Below are positions 8,241-14,015 of a stretch of DNA of 15,485 bases, piece after piece. Source of the stretch: Myxococcales bacterium. Lineage in GTDB: Bacteria > Myxococcota > Myxococcia > Myxococcales > Anaeromyxobacteraceae. The stretch lies in NCBI GenBank assembly GCA_021779335.1, contig JAJYAW010000023.1:1-15485 (forward strand), written 5' to 3'. Under the pieces are notes generated by a model. It ran no database searches. It was not told the origin of the DNA and was given only the letters and a program-made list of their open reading frames with translations. Numbering within the stretch: position 1 is the stretch's first letter; the number at the start of each line of letters is the position of its first letter. The position numbers and the translations under genes are program-made.

Positions 8241-8295
8241 CCGGCGCCGTCGGCCGCGGGCCGCGGTCTCAATAGGGGCCGAGCCACCGCGGCCG

Positions 8296-8304
8296 TGGTA
8301 GGTT
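8296..8304 (+). promoter_or_regulatory. Candidate extended -10 promoter of the chemoreceptor gene
   Basis: TGGTAGGTT at 8296-8304 reads as an extended -10 (TG, one base, TAGGTT) and ends 12 bases before the ATG. No -35-like hexamer is seen at 16-18 bases. GGGGA at 8306-8310 may act as ribosome site. Confidence 0.35.
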
Positions 8305-8316
8305 CGGGGACGCGCC

Positions 8317-10404
8317 ATGCTGAGATCGATCGCCAAGCTCGGGGTGAAGCGGACGCTCTTCCTCGCCATCGCGGGCGCCCTGGCGCTGGCCGGCGCCTTC
8401 ACGGCCTACAGCGTCAACCGGGTGGTGCTGGGGGCCCTGGAGGACGCGCTGGCCCACCGCGGCGAGAGCGAGGCCCGGGAGCTGGCCGCCGCGGCGTCCC
8501 AGCCGCTGGCCCAGGGCCGCGACGACCTGGTGGCCGCCGAGGTGGAGGCCACCTTCGACGAGCGGGACGACGTCTACGTGGTGGTGCTGCGCAGCGACGC
8601 CACCATCGCCGCCAAGCGGTTCGCCCGCAACGCCCCGGGGAGCGCCGAGGAGGTGCGCGACGCGTTCGCCCGCGACCCCGGCGGGCAGGCGGCGCACGAG
8701 GGCGACCTCTACCGCTTCTCCGTGCCGGTCAAGGTGGCGCTGGCCCGCCCCGACGGCTCGCGCGGCGAGCGCGAGGTGGGCCGCGTCCTGCTCGGCCTCT
8801 CGGCCAGCGGGGCCAACGCCCAGCTCGGGTCCATCCGCTTCATGGTGCTCGGCCTGCTCGGCCTGGGCGGCGTGCTGCTGGCCGGGCTGGTCTACCTCTT
8901 CACCATGCGGCTGGTGCTGGCGCCGCTCGACCAGATGACCGCCGTGGCGCGCAAGATGAGCGACTCCAACCTCTCGGCGCGCGCCGATCGGATCGGCGAC
9001 GACGAGCTGGGCACGCTGGCCGACTCGCTCAACAAGATCGGCGAGAACCTCTCGGCCACCATCTCGCGGGTGCAGACCGTGACCGGCGGCGTGGCCGCGG
9101 TCATCGAGCGGATCGACCGGACCGGCAAGGCCGTCTCCGAGGGGGCCGGCACCGTCTCGGCCCGCGTCGTCGACACCTCCGCCTCCATGGGCGAGATGAT
9201 CGCCTCCCTGAAGGGGATCGCCGACAACGTCGAGGTGCTGGCCCAGTCGGCCGAGGAGTCCTCCTCCTCCATCCTGCAGATGGCCGCCACCAACGACGAG
9301 GTGGCCGAGAACATCCAGGCGCTGGCCGCCTCGGTGGAGGAGACCACCGCCGCCATCGAGCAGATGACCTACTCGATCAAGGAGGTGGCCAAGAACATCG
9401 AGGACCTCTCGGCCACCACCGAGCAGACCTCCTCGTCCATGAACGAGATGGACGTCTCCATCTCGCAGGTGGAGACCAACGCCAACGAGACCGCCAAGCT
9501 CTCCGAGCAGGCGCAGCGCGACGCCGAGATGGGCGCCGAGGCGCTCTCGCGCACCCTGGCCGGCATCGACAAGATCAAGGAGTCCTCCAAGGAGGCCGCC
9601 TCCGTCATCGAGGCGCTGGGCCGGAAGATCGCCGCCATCGGCAACATCCTCAACGTCATCGACGACGTGGCCGAGCAGACCAACCTGCTGGCCTTGAACG
9701 CGGCCATCCTGGCCGCCCAGTCGGGCGAGCACGGCAAGGGCTTCGCCGTGGTGGCCGACGAGATCAAGGACCTGGCCGAGCGGACCGGCGCCTCCACCAA
9801 GGAGATCAGCGACCTCATCCGGGCCGTGCAGGAGCAGTCCAAGAACGCCATCACCGCCATGGACCGCGGCGTGCGCAACGTCGAGGAGGGCGTGCGGCTG
9901 GGCCAGGAGACCGAGACCGCCCTCAAGAAGATCGAGGAGTCCTCGCACAAGGCCACCCAGATGGTGAAGGCCATCGCCCGCGCCACCATCGAGCAGGCGC
10001 GCGGCTCCAAGCAGGTCACCATGGCCATCAACCGCATCGCCGAGACGGTGCAGCAGATCGCCACCGCCACCGCCGAGCAGGCGCGCGGCTCCGAGCAGAT
10101 CATGAAGAGCGCCGAGAAGATGAAGGCCATCACCAAGCACGTGGAGCGCTCGGCGCAGGAGCAGGCCCGCGGCTCGAAGCAGATCACCAAGTCCATCGAG
10201 TCCATCAGCGAGATGGTCCACCACCTCAACCGCGCCCAGAAGGAGCAGACCAAGGGCTCCGAGCAGGTCATGACGGCGGTGGTGCAGATCAAGCAGGTGG
10301 CCGAGGCGCAGACCCACTCCGCCCGCGAGCTGGAAGGGGCCATCTCCGACCTGGCGGGGCAGGCCGACGTCCTGCGCGGCGAGGTCCGCCGCTTCCAGAT
10401 CTAG
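8317..10404 (+). CDS. Methyl-accepting chemotaxis protein with very long coiled-coil signalling domain
   Basis: A 695-residue transmembrane chemoreceptor. TM1 spans residues about 13-32, a small periplasmic sensor about 33-173 (single-Cache size, ligand unknown), TM2 about 174-197, HAMP about 198-251. The cytoplasmic hairpin tip is AEQTNLLALNAAILAAQSGE followed by HGKGFAVVADEI (E453 to about 482), the CheA/CheW contact region. Each arm is about 215-225 residues, far longer than in enteric receptors. The N-arm has three 28-residue repeats (309-392) and the C-arm four (559-670, each starting EQ(A/T)(R/K)GS(K/E)Q), both likely to hold methylation sites. Compared with Tsr the trimer-contact residues E385 and R388 are replaced by L465 and Q468. 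There is no C-terminal CheR-binding pentapeptide and no other che gene in the window. The stop overlaps the converging EVE gene. Confidence 0.96.
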   Translation: MLRSIAKLGVKRTLFLAIAGALALAGAFTAYSVNRVVLGALEDALAHRGESEARELAAAASQPLAQGRDDLVAAEVEATFDERDDVYVVVLRSDATIAAKRFARNAPGSAEEVRDAFARDPGGQAAHEGDLYRFSVPVKVALARPDGSRGEREVGRVLLGLSASGANAQLGSIRFMVLGLLGLGGVLLAGLVYLFTMRLVLAPLDQMTAVARKMSDSNLSARADRIGDDELGTLADSLNKIGENLSATISRVQTVTGGVAAVIERIDRTGKAVSEGAGTVSARVVDTSASMGEMIASLKGIADNVEVLAQSAEESSSSILQMAATNDEVAENIQALAASVEETTAAIEQMTYSIKEVAKNIEDLSATTEQTSSSMNEMDVSISQVETNANETAKLSEQAQRDAEMGAEALSRTLAGIDKIKESSKEAASVIEALGRKIAAIGNILNVIDDVAEQTNLLALNAAILAAQSGEHGKGFAVVADEIKDLAERTGASTKEISDLIRAVQEQSKNAITAMDRGVRNVEEGVRLGQETETALKKIEESSHKATQMVKAIARATIEQARGSKQVTMAINRIAETVQQIATATAEQARGSEQIMKSAEKMKAITKHVERSAQEQARGSKQITKSIESISEMVHHLNRAQKEQTKGSEQVMTAVVQIKQVAEAQTHSARELEGAISDLAGQADVLRGEVRRFQI
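9241..9492 (+). repeat. Three 84-bp coding repeats (28 residues each) in chemoreceptor N-arm
   Basis: Units begin at 9241, 9325 and 9409 and read AQSAEESSSSILQM, AASVEETTAAIEQM and SATTEQTSSSMNEM, each 28 residues long (four heptads). They lie in the descending arm of the signalling coiled coil, roughly opposite the C-arm repeats. Confidence 0.7.
9991..10326 (+). repeat. Four 84-bp coding repeats (28 residues each) in chemoreceptor C-arm
   Basis: Units begin at 9991, 10075, 10159 and 10243. Each starts with EQARGSKQ, EQARGSEQ, EQARGSKQ or EQTKGSEQ and is exactly 28 residues (four heptads) long. The Glu-Gln pair in a heptad register with small residues resembles receptor methylation sites. 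Confidence 0.8.
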
Positions 10405-10805
10405 CCGCGCCCGAGCGCGAGCAGCGCCTTCCACTGGGCCGCGCCGAGCGGCACCACCGAGAGCCGGCCCTGGGTCAGGAGCGGCGAGCCGGCGAAGGCC
10501 TTCTCTTCCTTGAGCGCGTCGAGAGTGACCGGCGCCGCCAGCCGCTCCCCGGCCTCCACGTCGACGCAGACGCCGGCGGCGCCGGCCGCGGGATCCGGGT
10601 AGGCGGCGCGCGCCACCCTGGCCAGGCCGACCGCCGCCTTCTGGCCCGAGTGGTAGATCACCAGCGGATCGCCCGGGCGCATCGCCGCCAGGTGGCGCCG
10701 GGCCTGCGGGTTCCTCACCCCGGTCCAGGCGGTGCGCCGCTCGCGCACGAGGTCGTCGAAGGCGTAGCTGGTGGGCTCGGTCTTGAGCAGCCAGGCGGTG
10801 GCCAT
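10401..10805 (-). CDS. EVE-domain protein (THYN1-like, modified-base reader fold)
   Basis: A 134-residue protein that is essentially one EVE domain. Seen: the N-terminal WLLKTEPTSYAFDDL, then TAWTGVRNPQARRHLAAM, GDPLVIYHS and AAVGLARVARAAYPDP, all in the family order and at the family length. EVE domains are related to PUA and YTH folds and bind modified bases in DNA or RNA; the natural ligand of this bacterial group is not established. It converges with the chemoreceptor gene, and both stops lie within the tetranucleotide CTAG at 10401-10404. It diverges from tatB across 88 bases. The ATG at 10805 has a TAGATG hexamer seven bases upstream on its strand and no clear ribosome site. Confidence 0.92.
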   Translation of the reverse strand: MATAWLLKTEPTSYAFDDLVRERRTAWTGVRNPQARRHLAAMRPGDPLVIYHSGQKAAVGLARVARAAYPDPAAGAAGVCVDVEAGERLAAPVTLDALKEEKAFAGSPLLTQGRLSVVPLGAAQWKALLALGRG

Positions 10806-10893
10806 GCGCCCTCATCTAGGCCCGGCCGGGCCCGCGTGCCATGCTCCCGCCGGGCACGCTCCCGAGGGGAGGGGCGTGTGATATGAGGCACCC
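10806..10893. promoter_or_regulatory. Divergent EVE/tatB promoter region
   Basis: For tatB, TG-A-TATGAG at 10879-10887 reads as an extended -10 that ends six bases before the ATG; the same bases include GAGG, which could serve as ribosome site. For the EVE gene on the minus strand, TAGATG at 10818-10813 has ATGGCA at 10842-10837 as a partial -35, 18 bases away. Both imply leaders of a few bases. Confidence 0.4.
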
Positions 10894-11256
10894 ATGTTTG
10901 GCATGTCCATGACCGAGCTGGTGATCATCGCCATCCTGGCGCTGGTCCTCCTCGGGCCCGACCGCCTCCCGGAGGCGGCCAAGACCATCGGCAAGACGGT
11001 CAAGGAGCTGCGCAAGGCCTCCGAGGGGCTGAAGGAGCAGCTGGAGGCCGAGTTCGCCAAGGCCGAGCGCTCCCTCGAGAAGGCCATCAGCGCGCCCGAC
11101 GTGCCGCCGGTCGCCTCGGCCGCCATGGCGGCCACGGTCCGCCAGCCGGCCCCGGCGCCGCCGGCCAGCGCCGACAACGTCCCCGGCCTCGAGGCCGCCC
11201 TCGTCGAACCGGCCCCCGCCCCGGCAGCTCCGCCGCCGCCCAGCCAGCCCGCATGA
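10894..11256 (+). CDS. tatB: Sec-independent translocase subunit TatB
   Basis: A 120-residue single-span inner-membrane subunit of the twin-arginine export system, where TatB with TatC binds signal peptides of folded cargo. The membrane helix is residues about 5-20, followed by the hinge LGPDRLPEA, which favours TatB (GP-RLP) over TatA (FG-KLP). An amphipathic, charged helix runs to about residue 68, and the tail is Pro/Ala-rich and probably disordered. The N-terminal TELV carries the conserved polar Glu of TatB. The gene overlaps tatC by ATGA, so the two are co-translated. No tatA follows; a separate TatA elsewhere or a dual role for this protein is possible. Assignment to TatA/B family is certain, TatB likely. 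Confidence 0.9.
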   Translation: MFGMSMTELVIIAILALVLLGPDRLPEAAKTIGKTVKELRKASEGLKEQLEAEFAKAERSLEKAISAPDVPPVASAAMAATVRQPAPAPPASADNVPGLEAALVEPAPAPAAPPPPSQPA

Positions 11257-12269
11257 GCCCAGCCCCGACGCCCGGCGCGTCAACCCCCGAGCCCGAGGCC
11301 GAGGTCAAGCTCACCCTGTGGGACCACCTGCGCGACCTGCGCAAGCGGCTCCTGCTGGCGCTCTACGGCCTGGCGGCCGGCTTCGCCCTCGTCCTGGCCT
11401 TCGTCGGCACCATCTTCGACCGGCTCATGATGCCGGTGCTGGACGCGCTCAAGCCCCCGGTCATGTCGGAGGCCGCCAGGGCGGTGCTGCGGCAGGCGGC
11501 CGGCGCCCCGGGGCTCGCGCCGACCAGCAAGGCGGCGCTGCTGGAGTGTGCCACCCAGCCGGTGGTCTCGGAGGCCGCCAAGCAGGTGCTGGCCGGGCTG
11601 GCCGAGGCGAAGGGCGCGGCCGGCGCGCTGGTCGACGCGCTCACGGCCTGCGCCACCATCCCGAGCGTGCTCGAGCCGGCCAGGAAGCTCGTCTACACCA
11701 GCGCCATCGAGCCGATGATGCTGTACCTCCAGGTGGCGCTCTACGGCAGCGTCTTCGTGGCCGCCCCCTGGATCCTCTTCCAGCTCTGGCAGTTCATCGC
11801 CCCCGGCCTCTACAAGCGCGAGCGCAAGGTGGTGGTGCCGTTCCTCTTCTTCGGGACGCTCCTCTTCTACTCGGGCGCCGCCTTCTGCTACTGGTTCGTC
11901 CTGCCGCCGGCCTTCCCGGCCATGCTGCAGTTCGCCAGCTCCAACACCATGACGCCCATGCTCTCCATCAGCGAGCAGCTCTCGCTGGTGACGGCCATGC
12001 TGCTCGGCTTCGGCATCGTCTTCGAGGTGCCGGTCATCATCGCCTTCCTCTCCATGGTGGGGCTGGTCACGGCCGACTTCCTCGCCAAGTACCGGCGCCA
12101 CGCCATCGTCGTCAACGTCACCCTGGCGGCCATCATCACGCCCACCGGCGACCCGCTCAACCTGGCCATGATGGCGGTGCCCATGATCCTCTTCTACGAG
12201 GTGGGCATCATCCTGGCGCGCATCCTCGGCAAGAAGAGGCCGGCCGCGCAGCCGGCGGCGCCGAAGTAG
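11253..12269 (+). CDS. tatC: Sec-independent translocase subunit TatC with duplicated insert in first periplasmic loop
   Basis: A 338-residue, six-helix TatC, about 80 residues longer than the Escherichia coli protein. Conserved landmarks: the cytoplasmic HLRDLRKRL (Asp where E. coli has functional Glu15), QLWQFIAPGLYKRER in loop 1 (E. coli Q90 to E103 region), and FGIVFEVPV with the membrane Glu (E. coli E170). The extra length is an insert after TM1, made of two 34-residue units at residues 70-103 and 104-137 that are 50% identical by my alignment and each carry one cysteine (C99, C133). An acidic N-terminal extension precedes the first motif. It starts inside the tatB stop (ATGA). Core motifs are intact, so the protein is probably functional. 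Confidence 0.95.
   Translation: MSPAPTPGASTPEPEAEVKLTLWDHLRDLRKRLLLALYGLAAGFALVLAFVGTIFDRLMMPVLDALKPPVMSEAARAVLRQAAGAPGLAPTSKAALLECATQPVVSEAAKQVLAGLAEAKGAAGALVDALTACATIPSVLEPARKLVYTSAIEPMMLYLQVALYGSVFVAAPWILFQLWQFIAPGLYKRERKVVVPFLFFGTLLFYSGAAFCYWFVLPPAFPAMLQFASSNTMTPMLSISEQLSLVTAMLLGFGIVFEVPVIIAFLSMVGLVTADFLAKYRRHAIVVNVTLAAIITPTGDPLNLAMMAVPMILFYEVGIILARILGKKRPAAQPAAPK
11460..11663 (+). repeat. Two tandem 102-bp coding repeats (34 residues each) in tatC
   Basis: Unit 1 (11460-11561) reads VMSEAARAVL at its start and LLECATQP at its end; unit 2 (11562-11663) reads VVSEAAKQVL and LTACATIP. Aligned without gaps, 17 of 34 residues match. The next residues, VLEPARKLV, look like the start of a third, truncated unit. 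Confidence 0.75.
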
Positions 12270-12280
12270 GGGCGCGCCCC
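12269..12280. terminator. 12-bp GC palindrome at tatC stop
   Basis: GGGGCGCGCCCC is perfectly self-complementary and begins with the last base of the tatC stop codon. It could form a four-pair hairpin with a CGCG loop; no T tract follows. It is weak evidence for termination by itself. Confidence 0.25.
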
Positions 12281-12295
12281 GCCCCCGTCCTGGCC

Positions 12296-12301
12296 TAGGA
12301 T
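12296..12301 (+). promoter_or_regulatory. Candidate -10 element before the small membrane protein gene
   Basis: TAGGAT at 12296-12301 ends six bases before the GTG at 12308, which would make the transcript leaderless or nearly so. No -35-like hexamer is seen. Confidence 0.3.
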
Positions 12302-12307
12302 CCGCCC

Positions 12308-12526
12308 GTGCTCGGCTTCAACCTGCTGGCGGCGCTGATGGCCCTCTTCATGCTGTGGCGCCACGGGCGCCCGGCGCTGGCCCTCCTCCGCGGCGACCGG
12401 GCGGGGCCCGGGCGGGCCCGCGCCATCCTGTCGCTCCTCAACTGCCTGGTGGCGCTGGCCGTGCTGGCGCTGGCGGCCCACGGGGCGTACCTCACCCTCA
12501 CCCGCACCCCGGGAGGCACCCCGTGA
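12308..12526 (+). CDS. Small two-helix membrane protein, unrecognised
   Basis: A 72-residue protein I do not recognise. Two hydrophobic helices are visible, residues about 3-17 and 40-63, joined by an Arg-rich loop (GDRAGPGRARA) that would be cytoplasmic by the positive-inside rule, so both ends would face the periplasm. The GTG start at 12308 is the first in frame after the TAGGAT patch. Its stop overlaps the thiolase start as GTGA, which supports it as a real, translated gene in an operon with the thiolase. No catalytic motif is visible. It may serve membrane or envelope physiology, but the sequence gives no function. Confidence 0.7.
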   Translation: MLGFNLLAALMALFMLWRHGRPALALLRGDRAGPGRARAILSLLNCLVALAVLALAAHGAYLTLTRTPGGTP

Positions 12527-13719
12527 ACCAGGCCGGCCCCGCCGACGTCGTCATCCTCTCCGCGAAGCGGACCCCCTTCGGCGCCTTCGGGGGCGCGCTG
12601 GCCGCGCTCTCGGCCACCGACCTCGGCGTGCACGCGGCCAGGGCGGCGCTCGCCGCAGGCGGCGTGGCGCCGGCCGAGGTGGGCCACGTCATCTTCGGCA
12701 ACGTGGCCCAGACCAGCGCCGACGCCATCTACCTGGCGCGCCACGTCGGGCTCCGGGCCGGCGTGCCGCTCGAGGTGCCGGCCCTCACCGTCAACCGCCT
12801 GTGCGGGTCCGGCTTCGAGGCGGTGGTGCAGGCGGCCATGTGGATCACGACCGGCCAGGCCGAGGTGGTGCTCTGCGGCGGCACCGAGTCGATGAGCCAG
12901 GCGCCGCTGGTGCTGCGCGGCACCCGCTGGGGCCACGCCTTCGGCAAGCCGCCGCCGCTGGAGGACTCGCTCTGGTCGGCGCTCACCGACAGCTACGCCG
13001 GGCTGCCCATGGGGCTGACCGCCGAGACGCTCGCCGAGCGGCACGGCCTGACCCAGGACCAGGTCGACGAGTACGCCGTCCTGTCGCAGCGCCGCTGGGC
13101 CGCGGCCCAGGCGGCCGGCCGCTTCGAGGCCGAGCTCATCCCGCTCGACCTGCCGGGCAAGAGGGGGCCGGTCCGCTTCGACCGGGACGAGGGGCCGCGC
13201 CCGGACACCACCGTGGAGGGGCTGCGGCGGCTGCCCAGGGTCTTCAAGAAGGACGGCGTCATCCACGCCGGCGCGGCCAGCGGCATCGCCGACGGGGCGG
13301 CGGCGCTGGTGGTGGCGAGCCGCGCCTGGGCCGAGCGGCGCGGCCGGGAGCCGCTGGCCCGGCTGGTGGCCTGGGGCCACGCCGGCGTCGACCCCGCCGT
13401 CATGGGCATCGGCCCGGTGCCGGCCGTGAAGAACGCCCTGGCCCGGGGCGGGGCCACGCTGGCGCAGCTGGACCTCGTCGAGGTGAACGAGGCCTTCGCC
13501 CCGCAGTACCTGGCGGTGGAGCAGGCGCTCGGCCTCGACCGGGAGCGGACCAACGTGGACGGCGGCGCCATCGCGCTGGGCCACCCGCTCGGCGCCAGCG
13601 GGGCGCGCATCACGGCCCACCTCTGCCACGAGCTGCGGCGCCGCGGCGGCCGCATGGCCGTCGGCTCGGCCTGCATCGGCGGCGGCCAGGGCATCGCGGT
13701 GCTGCTGGCCGCGCCCTGA
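12523..13719 (+). CDS. Thiolase (acetyl-CoA acyltransferase), closest in pattern to mitochondrial ACAA2
   Basis: A 398-residue thiolase. The catalytic residues are present: nucleophilic C94 in NRLCGSGF, H354 in GHPLGASGA and C384 in ACIGGGQG; NEAF is also intact. Thiolases either cleave 3-ketoacyl-CoA in fatty-acid degradation or condense two acetyl-CoA. Several stretches match human mitochondrial ACAA2 as I remember it, for example AIYLARHVGLR, VLCGGTESMSQAP, VMGIGPVPA and LVEVNEAFAPQYLAVE, rather than biosynthetic PhaA types, so a medium-chain 3-ketoacyl-CoA thiolase or dual role is likely. The start is GTG at 12523, with GGGAGG six bases upstream and a GTGA overlap with the preceding small gene. 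No other beta-oxidation gene is beside it. Confidence 0.93.
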   Translation: MNQAGPADVVILSAKRTPFGAFGGALAALSATDLGVHAARAALAAGGVAPAEVGHVIFGNVAQTSADAIYLARHVGLRAGVPLEVPALTVNRLCGSGFEAVVQAAMWITTGQAEVVLCGGTESMSQAPLVLRGTRWGHAFGKPPPLEDSLWSALTDSYAGLPMGLTAETLAERHGLTQDQVDEYAVLSQRRWAAAQAAGRFEAELIPLDLPGKRGPVRFDRDEGPRPDTTVEGLRRLPRVFKKDGVIHAGAASGIADGAAALVVASRAWAERRGREPLARLVAWGHAGVDPAVMGIGPVPAVKNALARGGATLAQLDLVEVNEAFAPQYLAVEQALGLDRERTNVDGGAIALGHPLGASGARITAHLCHELRRRGGRMAVGSACIGGGQGIAVLLAAP

Positions 13720-13740
13720 GGGGCCCCCGCCGCCGCGCCC

Positions 13741-13770
13741 CCCGGGCGGGCTTTCTTGCCCGCACCCGGG
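13741..13770. terminator. Stem-loop after thiolase gene, terminator-like
   Basis: GCGGGC at 13746-13751 pairs with GCCCGC at 13758-13763 around the loop TTTCTT, and CCCGG at 13741-13745 pairs with CCGGG at 13766-13770 across a two-base bulge. This is the best hairpin in the window, but it lacks a T tract and overlaps the -35 of the next promoter. Confidence 0.45.
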
Positions 13771-13784
13771 CGCGAGGTTAGGGT
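13756..13784 (+). promoter_or_regulatory. Candidate sigma-70 promoter for the small protein/rhomboid unit
   Basis: TTGCCC at 13756-13761 and TAGGGT at 13779-13784 are 17 bases apart. Transcription would begin around 13791, giving a leader of about 26 bases that includes the GGGAGG ribosome site at 13807-13812. Confidence 0.45.
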
Positions 13785-13816
13785 CCTCCACGGGCCGCAG
13801 GGGCGTGGGAGGCGTG

Positions 13817-14014
13817 ATGGACTCGTTCACCGGGGTGAAGGTCTTCTCCACGACGCTGGCGCGCGACCGCGAGCAGATGGGCGAGAGCATCACCCGCTGG
13901 CTGGCGGCCCACCCCGAGCTGGAGATCGTCGAGCACGAGGTGCGGCAGAGCTCCGACCAGGAGTTCCACTGCCTCTCCATCACGCTCTTCTACCGGGAGA
14001 GGGCGAGGGCCTGA
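13817..14014 (+). CDS. Small conserved-looking cytoplasmic protein, unrecognised
   Basis: A 65-residue soluble protein I cannot name. Its pattern suggests beta-alpha-beta-beta: GVKVFSTT, then a helix REQMGESITRWLAAH, then LEIVEHEVRQSS and FHCLSITLFYRE, a compact fold of the size of small assembly or regulatory proteins. The ATG at 13817 is chosen over in-frame GTGs at 13805 and 13814 because GGGAGG lies four bases upstream of 13817. It ends TGA-G-GTG into the rhomboid-like gene, so the two are probably co-translated and may act together. Codon use is like its neighbours. No ligand or catalytic motif is visible. Confidence 0.75.
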   Translation: MDSFTGVKVFSTTLARDREQMGESITRWLAAHPELEIVEHEVRQSSDQEFHCLSITLFYRERARA

Positions 14015-14015
14015 G

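Noticed and set aside
5577..8402. 941-codon open frame on the minus strand
   Set aside because: It lies wholly opposite PBP1A, is rich in His, Gly, Arg and Leu without any family motif, and is the expected by-product of GC-rich codons on the other strand.
8269..10815. 848-codon open frame on the minus strand with repeated HLLDG-like words
   Set aside because: It mirrors the chemoreceptor coiled-coil repeats in antisense; the EVE gene occupies part of the same strand in another frame with clear homology.
8295..10886. 863-codon open frame on the plus strand overlapping the chemoreceptor
   Set aside because: Its protein is Arg/Gly/Ala low-complexity, while the alternative frame has a full set of chemoreceptor motifs.
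10894..11256. TatA instead of TatB
   Set aside because: The hinge reads LGPDRLPEA, the TatB pattern, and the protein is longer than typical TatA; a dual-function protein cannot be fully excluded.
13805..13816. Upstream GTG starts for the 65-residue protein
   Set aside because: They overlap the GGGAGG ribosome site that is well placed for ATG 13817.
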